Of a stretch of DNA of 64,000 nt, positions 33,805-45,883 are shown piece by piece; the stretch's first letter is position 1; every line of letters begins with the position of its first letter. This stretch comes from Climacium dendroides (taxonomy: Eukaryota; Streptophyta; Bryopsida; Hypnales; Climaciaceae): contig OX467083.1 in assembly GCA_950106755.1 (NCBI GenBank), positions 27,275,029-27,339,028 on the forward strand. The letters are read 5' to 3'. A program made the translations under genes and the position numbers. The notes below the pieces were generated by a model that was not told the origin of the DNA, did no database searches, and was given only the letters and a program-made list of their open reading frames with translations.

Positions 33805-36645
33805 ATGGAAGACCAATTGGATAAAGGCAAAGCCCTGGTTGATGAGGATACCGAATTAGTGTGCGAGGAGGAGCACTTGGATAAGAAGCCCAAGTTGGGA
33901 GAGAACAAGGAGGCGCCGATCGAGGTTATGCAGACAGACTTTCAATTTGAAGCTGTGACCGAGTTGGACGATGCCAAATGGGAGCAGCAGCAGCAGCTGA
34001 AACTTCAGGAGGCTGGGCTTTGGATGTTCGTGGAAGGAAGACGGCGATGGGCGCAAATTGACTCCAATCGACTGGAGATTTTTGTTATGGCCTATTCGGT
34101 GGCGGAAAGGAAGAGCTGCGTGCGGGGCGAATTGGTGGAACTGCAGCCTCAAAAGATTGAGGAGGTTTTCCAACTTCCAAAATCGGGAGTGATGGTGAAG
34201 ACAATCCAAGATTCAACTGCCTATTTGGTGGAGGAATGCTTCGTGGAGGGCATCACAGAGGAGCAGAAAGCCAAGTCGGAGTATGAGTTGCTGTGGCTTA
34301 GGCCAAGTTGGCAGCCCTGGATCAAATTGGTGGTGCAATGTCTCATGTTGGAGCAGGCAACACTGAGTATTTCAAAGAAGAATCTCCAAGTTGTGGTTGC
34401 AGTACAGCAGGGAGTTGTGATCAATTGGGCGTTATTTGTGTCACGAAGGCTTCATGCTTTTGTGACTGAATATAAGAAAAAGCCGGATGGAGCTTTGCGA
34501 GGGGCGCAATTTCTTTCCGAATTGGTGGAGGTCAGCTGTGCGGCACTGCCCGAGTTGCATAAGGAACCCAAGCAAGATCTAGGTGGTTCATCCGAAGTCG
34601 GGAGGTTGCCCAATTTTGAGGCTCCAGTGCGTTCGGTTTCCCAGCTGAAGGCAAGGTTGGCCCAAACCTTGACCGAATTGGAGGATTTTGATCCTTCCCA
34701 AGTAGCGGGGTTGCGACTGGCAAATACCAAGTTGGCAGCAGAGTGTCAGCGTGTGAAGGCCGACTTGGAAGCAGCCAAGGAAGAGAGAGTGGCATACGAA
34801 ATCCAAATGGCAGCCAATTACTAAGACGTAGCAGACGAATTGGCGCAGTTGCAAGGGAGGTTTGACACGGTTAAAAGAAAGGCCGATTTGGAATCCAGCT
34901 TGCGGCGCATTGCTGAGAGCAAGGTGGCTATTTTGGAGCAGCAAGTGCACGAGCTGCGGGCCAAGTTGGAGGGCGCCAAGATGGAAGAACAGTCCGATTC
35001 GGAAGAAGGCCTGCTGGGGTTCGAGAAGGAATTGGCCCGAGTTGAAAAACAGGCCAATGCTGCAACAAGTAGTGCCAAGGGGAAGAGTGAAGCGGTCCCT
35101 GTGGCGAGGAAGCGGCAGCGAGTGCTTCATATGGAGAATTTGGAGGCCTTGTCCGAATTGATTCCCCCAACAGATAATATTGAGTTTGCCTATGCTTAGG
35201 AGCGGGAGGTGTTTTTCTTGTACACAGGAATCGCGTTGAAGGAGTACCTTTCCAAATCGCGATTTAAAACTATTTGGGCAAGGGCAGTTCAACTTCGGTG
35301 CGAGAATCTCTTTACAGAGATTGTGGGGCGCGGTGATGTGGTATTAGAAGACAATGTCACTGCTTTCACCCTAATTGGCGATTACGGAGCGCGGTGTTTG
35401 TTGTTTTATTCCGAATTAGAGGACTTGTTGGCCAAGCGAAGGCGGGTGGCTGCATCTTACATGGGTAAACGACGTCCCAATATGGGAGCGCGGTTAGAAG
35501 ATGGCGTGGCTGCAGCTATTCGGGCGACGGTTTCCAACACCAAGTTGAAAGCAGTGGTGACACCGGTGGAGTGGATGCGTACCATAACCGAGTTGGAAAG
35601 GAATTTGAGTGGCTCAAATTGGCTTACGGAGATGGTGTAGAATGCCCGACATAGGGCAACTCACAGCCAGCTCATGGACGTGCACCCATCCGTCTATGTG
35701 TACAAATTTGAGACGACTCGGGATAGGCTGCAGGATAAGCAGAAGGCTGGGGGGCCTGTAGCGATTCCAAGTTGGGATTTTTCGGGCGAGCTGGCGTTTC
35801 CACGACCCCGAGTTGGCGATAAAATGTTGGAGATGTCAGGGTTGCTGTCCAAGTGGGTTACATGGTCGATTCCTTTACCATCGACAATTGCAGGCAAGGA
35901 CGATCTCTACTTGGGAAACTACGACCAGTTGTTCGAGGAGCTCGGCGATGTGCCGTTTCCAAGTTGGGAGGCGTTGCTGTGGATCGGCCAAGACCATGAA
36001 GGCGTCAGAAGTCCCTCAGTTGTGGCGATGGATTTAATGGACCACACCAAGCGGATTTCACGGTCTTCTACACCTCCGCCTTTGGTGGCGTCGGATCCCA
36101 GGTTCTGTCCCTGCCCGAGGAGGTATATGTGGTCGAATCGCGCCAAGTTGGATTCACGTTGGTACAATTGGCCAAAGATCCCCGGTTCATACAAGAACCC
36201 GGAGAGTTGCGTGGAGGCATATATGAAGTTTTCGTTGGAGCATCGGACTCATCGCGATCCAGTTTGTTTCCGTGCCAATATTTTTGCAGGTATTCTAGCC
36301 TATTTGTGTCACGATTACCAGTTTGTGGTGGATTACCGAGTTGGAGCGAGGTTGAGTACCGATATGGAGATTTTTTCTAAGATCCATTATCACTCAGCCA
36401 AGAGGATGCGTGCATTGGAGTTAATGTGCATTACCCAATTTCTACCTGGAGCGCATAAGGTGATGATTCTCGAGGCGTGTGAAGAAGTTGGGACGCGTTC
36501 AGGTCCAGTGAAGAATTTCTATGATAGACAGCGGTTGCTGATGCAAGAGCGGGCCCAATTGGCTGCGAAGTTGCTGAAGGAAGAGGAGGATCCGAGTTTG
36601 AAGTTCAAATCAAGGAAGCGGTTGATAAAACGGCAGGCCAAATAG
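33805..36645 (+). pseudogene. Third retrotransposon ORF after integrase (about 946 codons, three in-frame stops)
   Basis: A single frame runs from ATG 33805 to TAG 36643-36645, broken only by TAA 34822-34824, TAG 35197-35199 and TAG 35638-35640. The N-terminal third contains RRRWAQIDSNRLEIF, then SCVRGELVELQ and EEVFQLPKSG. This layout recalls the 'putative plant transposon protein' (Transposase_32) domain found in many plant LTR elements; the match is from memory, not a search. A long coiled coil rich in Leu, Lys and Glu follows (about residues 285-430). The C-terminal half is globular, with many Trp and Cys residues, and ends in a basic KSRKRLIKRQAK tail. No signal peptide or clear membrane helix is seen, so an envelope role is unsupported despite the env-like position. 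Confidence 0.75.
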
Positions 36646-36683
36646 GTGGTTTGCGGGGACGCAAACAGATTCGTGTGGGGCTA

Positions 36684-38817
36684 TGTAAATAACCTATTCA
36701 GATTTTTAGTGTCATTTTTTTTTGGTGTGTTTGTATGTGGTTTTAGTTATGTTTTGTTTGATTGGTGTTCCAAATGGGTGATTTTTGGATGTTATTAACC
36801 AATTTGGAAGTGTTTATCCGAATGCAGTCACACATGAGCCACGGTGAAGGGATTGGAAGGGAAGCCAATTCGGAGAGTGAAGGCAGTTTTGGGTTGTCTG
36901 AGGGTAATTCCTATTTGTAATGCAGGATGACAATTCCAAGTTGGAATGTTCTGCGTTTTTGTCCAAGTAGGAACTGTCTGTAGCCAACTAGGTCGGAGCT
37001 GTTGTGGTTTCCAAGTTGGTTTGCCTGTGGTCGGCAGTTAGGGTTGCGTGGGGTGTTGCAGGTGCCAAATTGGGAGGTTGTATGTGTATTGGAGGGACGG
37101 TTATTTTTGAGGTTCCTAATGGGCAGTTTGCAAGTTTTGAGGTGATGCCAAGTTGGTTAAAGAACTGCCTGACTTGGGATTTTAAAGTCAAGTTTTCCAA
37201 TTTGGAAGGCACCCACTGTTTGAGAGAGTCCAGTGCGAGTCCCAGTCTGAGTGGCTGCGTATTTGATGTTTTTGTGTTTGTGTGTGTGTGTGATTTTTCC
37301 AAGTCGGATGCTTGATGAGTGTGTGTTCTAATTGGTGTGCTGTGAGTGTGAGTATATGTCTCTGGAGTGGTTCGATCCAATTCGGAGAAGTGTGTAGATG
37401 TAGAAGTTTGAAGCGGAAACAATTTGGTGATGTGAAGTTAATCGATGAAGTGAATGAGGATGAAATGAAGAGCAGATTAGGAAGTGTGTCCTAGTCGGAA
37501 ATGTTATGCAGAGCGGTGAGAGTCACTGTAAGGAGCGGAATTCCAATTTGGAGAAGTACAGTGATAGTTTATAAGTATTAAGTGATGGAAATAGAACCCA
37601 ATTCGGAGCTGTAAAGTATATGGGTGATATGAGCCTGAATAGATTATAGCTGCGAGATCAATTTGGGTAATAGAGTGAAGTCTGATTGGATGGATTAGTC
37701 AGAGAGTAAATTGCTGGGATAGCAAATAGGAGATCCAAATCGGGAAGTTGAAGTGGAGTGAAGCAAGAGCAGTAAGATTAACTGCTAAAGGAAACATTAT
37801 TTTTGTGGAACGGTGATATGTCACCAATTCGGCTGAATAAAGAATGATTGAAAGCGAATTGTTGTTCCTTATTGTTGGCATGTATGTTGTATGTATGAGC
37901 CAATCTGGAGGTTCAGTCGTAGTGCTGATTCGGCCTAGTTGGAGTTTGGCAGTCTGGGAGTGAAACAAAATTGGAGGGTTGAGTGTCTGTATGTGGAATG
38001 CATGATGTCATGAATGCTTATCAAAATTGGTTTTATAAAGTTTGAATGTTGTCTAAGTCAGGATCCCAAGTTGGTCTGTGAAGCCGAAGCAACAAGTCTC
38101 AACTTTGAGAGTTTCCGGATGGGTGTGAGGAATTAATTTATCCAAGTAGGAAATCAGAGAAGATTGTGATAAAAAAAAAATATAAAAATAAAAAAAATAA
38201 AAATTCCAAGTTAGTAAAGGAGAGAGTGATATATACAATTTGGAGAGTTTGTGAGTATTTATAAGAAGATATTTATCCAAGTTGAGAAGGAAGGATGAGG
38301 AAGAATGCAGAGTATTAAGGTTGATTTCAAATCGGTGTGTAAGAAGTGTCAATGGGCGGTGATAAAAGTTACATCAAGCCAAGTTGTGGAGTTAAAGAAA
38401 TAAAGACCAAGTTGGCGAATGAAGATCTGATGGTTCCCTGTGTTGGTGACATGGGCGAGACTAATGGGTGATTGTTCCAAAGTGGGAGTTGGAGTGCCGC
38501 AGCGAGCCTGTAACAGTAGCAGCACCAATTCCGATTTGGTGGAAAGATGAAAGAATCCAACTTGAAGATTAAAGATCAATTCCAATTGGGTGATACTTAA
38601 CCTTGGTGGTTTTAAGAGTGGAGTGAATAATTAAATTATTAATTATTACAGAAATTGTGAGAAATTAAATTAATACTAGTTGGAAGTATGCATTCCTTGT
38701 GTGTTTTAGCCCTTGATTAGTACGTTCTAATGTCGTTGTAGAAGTAGTCCTATTAGAATTGCCTCCCTAGGAACGAATTAAACTATTAGTTTAGATATTC
38801 CGATTAGGATCTAAACT
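36684..38817 (+). repeat. 3' LTR, apparently missing its last bases
   Basis: It begins TGTAAATAACC, preceded by a short G-rich tract GTGTGGGG. It matches the 5' LTR with nine substitutions and a 4-nt shorter TG tract near 37280. Identity ends at CTAAACT (38811-38817). The 5' LTR continues TAACTACA before the primer-binding site, whereas here AAATTTTGTC follows. The terminal CA is therefore lacking and the right edge looks truncated. Confidence 0.88.
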
Positions 38818-39881
38818 AAATTTTGTCAATTAAGACAGACCTGTCAATTTTTTGTCAACTTCTTGTTGATTATTTATCAAGATCTTTATCAATAGAATCC
38901 ACAAAACTCAAAGAATCCAAAACCCTAGTCAAACAACAAACCTTAGAGTGCCACCTAAGCAAATACAACTAGTGATTAAGCCATTTAAGCACCAATAAGT
39001 ACCAACACTCACTTGTTAAGAATACGAGTGTTGGCTAATATATACAAGGCAATAGAACATTTACCAATACATATGGGATAAGTGTGTTAGGAGAGGAGGA
39101 AAACCAAGTGAATTCCGAAATTGGTTAAAAATTAGATTTTCAAACCAGATTTAGGCATAGTTAAAAGTTTTTTTCAAACTTTTCAAACACCCGGTCTGAA
39201 ATTTATCCATAACTTTTTATTGGAGACCTGAAATCTCAAACGGATTTTTGGAGGTGGAACTTCATTTGATTTTCCAACTAATCTTAGTTAAAAGTTTTTT
39301 GAAAAAAATTAATTTACTATGCCTAAATCCGGTCTGAAAATCTAATTTTCGGAATTCACTTGATTCTCCTCCTCCTCCCCTAACACACTTATCCCATATG
39401 TATTGGTAAATATTTTACTGCCTTGTATATATTAGCCAACACTCATGTTCTTTGACACGTGTGTGTTGGTGCTTGTTGGGTGCTTAAATGTCTTGATCAC
39501 TTGTTGTATTTGCTTAGGTGGCTTGTAAAGTTGTTATTTGCTTAGGTGGTTGTGCCATGTGGGCTGTTTGTTGAGGTGACTGTGCTATGTGGGTGGGTGT
39601 GCTTACTAGGCAATTTTCTATACTTAATTTTGACATGGCATATGCCACGTGGTAGCCTCTAAGTAGTCAGACCCCCTATGTGTAATTTAAAATTTTGAAG
39701 TTATAGAATGTCCGAATTGACATAATTCTGTCATGTGATTGACAGAATTTTGTCAATGGAGTTACAAAATCTTATCAAACAGGTGTCCAAATTCACTTGA
39801 ATCAGCCCCTCCTAATTGACAAAGGAATTAACAAAATTTTGTCATTTTTTTATCAATTCGACCACAATTCTCCTTGTAGTG
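38818..39881. mobile_element. CACTA-like element, left terminus lost at the LTR junction
   Basis: The right end reads CTCCTTGTAGTG (ends 39881), the complement of CACTACAAGGAG, a CACTA-type terminus. The interval is a large inverted repeat: ATACATATGGGATAAGTGTG at about 39070 mirrors CACACTTATCCCATATGTAT at about 39385, and GATTTAGGCATAG mirrors CTATGCCTAAATC. Subterminal AAAATTTTGTCA/TTGACAAAATT words occur on both sides. The matching left CACTA terminus is absent where the 3' LTR begins. No transposase ORF. Confidence 0.55.
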
Positions 39882-40468
39882 TATATTGAGGTCAAAAGTA
39901 AGATGATAGAATTAGATAGTGAATGAAAATGGGTTGGTATATTTTAAGTCCGCCTTTGAATGCTATTTTTGAAGTAATTTAGTAATTGTCATATGCTAAT
40001 ATATATTCCTACATTTTTCAGTATACAACCATTACAAACAATGGATTTCCGTGAGACCTTAATTTTGTGCTTGTTTTAGGAATATGATAAATTGATAAGA
40101 CCATTTTTAGTAAAGAATGCACATTGTGGATGCACATTATTACTATTGCTAGAAGTTTTTGTGACTTTTTTGAAGAAATTGATTTCACAAAACACAAAAG
40201 AATATAATTCCAATTGCTATTGCAATCTTTGAACATTTATTTATATATAAAAATTAATTTAAACAATCCCATTGGGAATTTGGGATAGGATAACCATTAT
40301 GCAATGGACTTCTCTAATTATATTTTGCATGGCTTAAAATAAATATTAAGAACAATAGGTCAAATAGTTTTTATTATGAATTATTTTATTGAAATATTTA
40401 TAGCCCCTAGTTCAAGATATTTTTGTGTTTTCTAAAATAACCACTTTTAAAATTTGTAAAAATTATAG

Positions 40469-40763
40469 CATTATAAGACATTTGAGGCCTCTATAGGGCC
40501 GTAAGTTATTATGGCAGGGAACTCCCCGCAATGTGTTGCAGCAGTGATAGCGCAGCGTACTGATGTGGTCGAGACCTTGCTACATCATTTTTGAATTTTT
40601 TTTTTTAAATTCAACTTTTTTTGGCATTCTAAGAACCAAATTTTTTTTTGAAATTTTTTTTGAAATTTTTTTCCCTAATAGCTGGCCGTTCCATCGCTAT
40701 GGAGGGAACAACAAGGGAACAGGACTGAAACAGCCCTATAGAGGCCTCAAATGTCTTCTAATG
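40469..40763. repeat. 295-bp MITE with 31-bp terminal inverted repeats
   Basis: The outer ends CATTATAAGACATTTGAGG and CCTCAAATGTCTTCTAATG, together with inner CCTCTATAGGGC and GCCCTATAGAGG, pair over 31 bp with one mismatch. The interior is GC-richer than the flanks. No target duplication adjoins the ends, so superfamily is not assigned. Confidence 0.65.
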
Positions 40764-43700
40764 TTTTTAACAAAAATAATCTACTAGCATGCATTTATTT
40801 ACATAGGCAAATGGAGAAAAATAATATTGATATTTATAATAGATTCAAGTACAAAAGATTTGAAATTTTCCAAACACACATATTTTATCATCATAAACTA
40901 TATTGTAAAATGATTGGTTAAAATTAATCACTTTGATAATAAAATGGTTTAGTGGTGTAAATAGAGGCACAAAACTTTTTTTCTATTTGCAAGTAAAAGC
41001 TTCCTAAAAATACAAGTTTAAAATTGTTAAATAACCATACTTTATATTAAAAAAAAACGTAAATTCTATTGGTAATATAAAGTTTTTTTTTCTTTCTTGA
41101 AATAAAAAAATAAATTGCATACAAAGTTTGATATATTCTAAAAGATGGTAAAATCTACAAGTTCTTTTTTCTTTTATACATTAAATGTTTTTCAGGTCTC
41201 TAAGAGATTATTTTGGGGTTGTTCCCCTTGCTATAAACCACAATATCACCATCAAATTATAAAATAATTAATAAAAAAATAATTTTAAATCAAATTTTAT
41301 TCAAAAGATATTTAAAAATTAATTTTTTATTATTATCCAATTTGGTTGTTGCTCAGCCACATTAGATTGGTACTATAGCTAAATTCCCACAATTCAGAAA
41401 GTTTGAAGAACTTGCGGGCTTATTAAGTAGGTGAATCTCATCTAATGTTATAATTTTAAAAATTTCATGAAAACAAAATACATTAGTAAGATTTTGAATC
41501 AATGATGTCATAGTGTGAGCAATAGAAATGCAAGCTTATAAGCCTTGAGCCTAGGTGTGAGTAGGTACTCTACAACCACTAACTTCTAAAATCCCAAGGC
41601 TTTTTTTCCATAAAAAAACACTCAAAACTGCCATTTCTATTGCAAAGAGCAAAAAACTTTTTAAATTAATTTCTTCTACATATCTAACCATAGGATCTTG
41701 CTTTAGGCTAGTATAAAAATGTGTGGAAGAAATTTCAAAAACTTTGGCCGTGTAGATTGCATGATATTTGCATTCAAAGTAAAGTCTTTTTTACACCTTT
41801 CTTAACTACATTCTTTAGCTTTAAATCTTCTTAACTTAAATTTTTGCATTGCTAATTTTGATTTTCTAGTTTTTTGTGGTGAAGAATTGAGTTGAAAATC
41901 TAAGATTACAAAGAAAATAATAATTAATTTTCACTTATTAAAAAATTGTTAAGTAGAAGTACATTCAAGATTGAAGGGAAAACTAAACCATTAATACTGG
42001 TAGCTCTAAGATGGAATTAAAACACAATAATTCCAACGGTGAGATTGTTCTAGCAAGTAAATTTATCCATGTTTAACAATTTTTTTTGGAAAAATTGCAA
42101 AAATTCCATTCAAAAATAAATTTTATAAATTGTTTTTTCGAAAAGATGCCTAAATTGCCTAAAAAACAAAATTGTCCATAATTTTCTCATCACTTGTCCA
42201 AAATAGAATGAATCAAAGCTTCAAATATAGACAAAAATATAATCTTTGAGAAAAAAAATTTAAAAATTAAAAAAAAATTAAATTTTTTGTGATTTTTTTT
42301 GGTTCCCATTTGAATTTTTTGTTGGACTTAGGGTGGCATAACTTTTGCTCTTGGGCACCAATTGAAAAGAAAAATATATATTCCTCGAAAGCTAGTCTAA
42401 TTTCCTATCTTCAAAAAATGTTTCAAAAAATCATGTCAAAAATTGAAATCACACAAGCCTACCCAAATCCTAAGAGCTTCCACAGGGACTTTGGGACTTC
42501 AAGGGTTAAAGATGCCTATAATATAAGTGTGTACTCATGGGCTTAAGATTCCAGACTATTATGCTAGCAATCTTAGATTCTAAATCACTATTAGGACATT
42601 TTTATCATTTATTATTCAATAAAAATGATTGTAAATAAAAAATGAATAAAGTGTTTTAAGTTTTCAAAAATTATTTCAAACTTTTCTAAATACTGAAATG
42701 ATTGGAGATTATTTAGCATCATTTATTATTAAGACTATTCTCAAAAATATATTATTTAAACTTATATATTTAAATTTCATATATGTGCATGTGGGCATGC
42801 ATGCTTTCCTTTGATTTCTTCAAGGTAGATAGATCATGCATTCCATCATTTGAGACTACTTGAAGTTCTATAAAAATTTCATGTCACTAATACAAATTTT
42901 GATTTTGAAAATTGTTTCAAAATAATGAAATTGAAAGAAATAAAATACGTCCAAAAGTTTCCTTACATTGGAGAGATATTCATGTAGTCCATCTTTATTT
43001 TAGCATATAGCATATTTCTTTTGTTGTCAATAAAAAAGTGTATTTTTTTCTTTAAGGTATTACGGACATTGTAAGCACAAGATAACTAGAGTTTTTTCAA
43101 GACAAAATGAGGTCCTAGATTGTCAAAAAAGAATATAAAATATATCTACAAAAAAAAGTGCAAGAGATGTGCTTTCAAGACTACGGATCACCTTAGCCTC
43201 AACATCCTTCTATATTGCTTTGAAGAGACTTTTTGTTGTTTTACAAGTTCCTTTCAAGACTCTCAAGAGGCTTTCTTGCTACTAAGACATTCCTTCTTAG
43301 ATTTAAGAATCTTCTTTCTAATTAGAAAGTTCTTCAAGAGGCTTCCTATTACATAAAAACTACTTTGAACTTCCCAAATTGTAATGATGAATTATAAAAT
43401 ACATCTTTGAATAATAATTTAATGATGAATTTTACACAATAGCTATAACATATGATTTATAAATTATATCCATACAATTAGATCTATGACAGTACTAATT
43501 AATATTTATCAATAATAATCTAATTAAAAAATTAAAAATTCTTTTTATAATTAGTTGGATATTGAACATTTGTAATTTTTAGATGAATTCTTTCTAGAAT
43601 TTTTTTCCTTAAATTCTTATTAAGATAACTTAATAACTTATTTATAATTATTTTTTTAATTCATATCATTTTTAAGGCCATTTTTTGAATGTGGAAAAGT

Positions 43701-43830
43701 AATTTCTGGAAGTGAAAACATACATCTATCCTTAGAATTAAAGACATTTGTCAAGTAAAGTCTTAAAGATTTATGCCATACAAATGTTAGAAAACTAACC
43801 CAAAAATGTACAAATAATTACGTGGATAAA

Positions 43831-44567
43831 CCCCTAAAGCACTAAAGTGTTTTTTTGTCAACATATCGATTTTGGGTAGTTTACTACAAATAGAATTTTT
43901 ACTATTTTTTGCTAAAATTTTCACACAACATTTTTCCAAGGAATAAATCCAAGGCCCAACAATTTTGTTACTTTTGACTACAAGGTTAAAAATTTATTGC
44001 ATAATATGTCATTTTCATTGCTTGGCAGGCAACCCAGGTAGCTCAAAAAACTTCTTTAAAAATTACTTAAAAAATAAATAAAAACTTGAAATTGGTTCTT
44101 TAAATTTATATATAAGTGGGAAGCTTTGAATCATTCTATTTTAATTAATGAAATGAAAGTTATGAGGAGTTTTAGTTTGCAAGTAGGTATGGAGTTTTAA
44201 CTACCATAACTACCTACAAACTAAAACTCTCTCATAACTTTCATCTCATTTATCAAAATGGAATGTATCAAAACTTCCCACTTACATATAAATCTAAAGA
44301 ACCAATTTAAATTTTTAAATTTTTTTTAAAAGTATTTTAAAGAAGTTTTTTGAGCTACCCGAGTTGCTCGCCAAGCAATGAAAATGACATATCATGCAAT
44401 AACTTTTTAACCATGTAGTCAAAAGTAACAAAATTGTTTGGCCTTGGATCTATTCCTTGGGAAAATGATGTGTGAAAATTTCAGCAAAAAATAGTAAAAT
44501 TTTTATTTGTAGTGAGCTGCCCAAAATCACTATGTTGCCAAAAAACGCAGTTTTTACCTTCTAGGGG
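43831..44567. mobile_element. TTAA-flanked foldback element, 737 bp, sister of 9468-10077
   Basis: The left flank is TAAA (43827-43830, one change from TTAA) and the right flank is TTAA (44568-44571). Termini are CCCCTAAAGCAC and CTTCTAGGGG. The two halves are inverted copies over about 360 bp: AGTGGGAAGCTTTGAATCAT pairs with the region of GTATCAAAACTTCCCACTTA, and TTTTAGTTTGCAAGTAGG pairs with CCTACAAACTAAAACTC-like sequence around the centre near 44200. Inner wording matches the 9468-10077 element throughout (TTTTTTTGTCAACATA, AAGGCCCAACAATT). No ORF. Confidence 0.75.
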
Positions 44568-45349
44568 TTAATCAACCAAAATTTTATGTGTTTGAGATGC
44601 CTTTGAATTCATCTAGTATCAAAAAATTGAAGGCTTGGTCTATGAAGGATTGAGGATTTGGCATTCAAATTTTGAACAACTAATTAATACAAGCATGCTC
44701 TAAGGATACATACACACACATACCTTAAGTTCTTGATGGCTAGATCAAGAACCTACTTTTAAATGTTTTCATCTTGATACACAAATTAAAAAATGATGTA
44801 ATTATCCATTTGTTTTTTACTATATAGGTAGCTTTTGCAAGATGTGGTAACTACTAGAACTATCTCTTCAAAACACTAATACATTGAGTTGGTAGCTATT
44901 TTGGATAATGAATGGGTTTATGTATGATATTGTGGGGGTAGTGGCTTTATAAAAACAATATTTTTGTAAAGTTTCTTATAGTTTAATCTTGGACAGAGTT
45001 TTTAATGTATTGATAGTTTTTTGGTGTATATGAGATGGATTTTGGATTGGTCTAAGTTCCACTTCTAGCCTTCTACAACCTTTACTTTGTGAAAATTTGA
45101 AACTAATTCTTTGTGCATTTAATAATTGTGCAACCATTTTGCTTCATGAGCATTTTCTTCTTGAATCTCTATAGTGCCATAGAACCTATTCAAATAGTTT
45201 TAGGATTAGTCACCTTATATAATTGCTTCCACTAAAATTGTTCTCAAGGGATTTATCTTACATTATAAATGCACTTTCAATGTTTCTATCTTGGTTTATA
45301 TTCACTACTAGAACTACTAGAAGACTTGAGATTGGTTAAATGTTTAATA

Positions 45350-45883
45350 CTCCCTCTGTCTCAAAAGAAAACTCGTGTATCGACTTCACATTTGTCTTAA
45401 GAAGAACCCTGCGTTTGCCTCTCTCTCTCTCTCCCTATTGTTTAACCATTGATAGAATCTCAAAAAGAAACATATATTTGTCTCTTTATTGTACCATGTT
45501 CTATGCTCTTTGTGAGTTAGATTTGGTTTTTGCTTACTAATTGTCCCCAAAACAACAATATCATGAGCACTAGGATTTGTTTTTTCAATAGATGGAAGAA
45601 CTTGAGTAGCTAGGTTTGTTTGTCCTTTATCTACATTTGCACTAAAAATGCTTCATATTGACCACTTTCTATGAATCTAGCACTAATGAAAAAACACCCA
45701 AAAAGTCACACTTTTGATGTTACTTTCTTTCCTTTTAAGGCAACTTTAAACATAAAAACTATGTACTTAGATTTAGAATAGTTCAAGACTAATCCTTGAC
45801 ACCTTTCGATTGCAATTTATTATTACGATTTCTTAATTCTAAAGAAAATTTGAAACACAGTTTTCTTTTTGAGACAGAGGGAG
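45350..45883. repeat. Stowaway-like (Tc1/mariner) MITE, 534 bp
   Basis: TA at 45348-45349 and 45884-45885 flank inverted ends CTCCCTCTGTCTCAAAA and TTTTGAGACAGAGGGAG. GAAAACT is conserved just inside both. CTCCCTCYGT with a TA duplication is the established Stowaway/mariner signature in plants. The interior shows no transposase. Confidence 0.85.

Larger units (their letters stand above)
22804..38817 (+). mobile_element. Ty3/gypsy LTR retrotransposon, Athila/Tat-like, 16 kb
   Basis: Two direct repeats of about 2.13 kb flank gag, protease, RT, RNase H and integrase in Ty3/gypsy order. A further long sense-strand ORF lies between integrase and the 3' LTR. The primer-binding site TGGCGCCGCTGCTG resembles the tRNA-Asp type used by Athila/Tat elements, and the protease has the LGRPWL segment seen in that group. 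LTRs differ by nine substitutions and one 4-nt indel (about 0.4 percent), so insertion was recent. There are nevertheless eight in-frame stops. No 5-bp target duplication is found (CTTGC precedes the 5' LTR), and the 3' LTR seems to lack its last 8 bp. Confidence 0.93.

Noticed and set aside
33805..36645. Calling the third retroelement ORF an envelope protein
   Set aside because: There is no signal peptide, fusion peptide-like stretch or transmembrane helix. Only its position is env-like.
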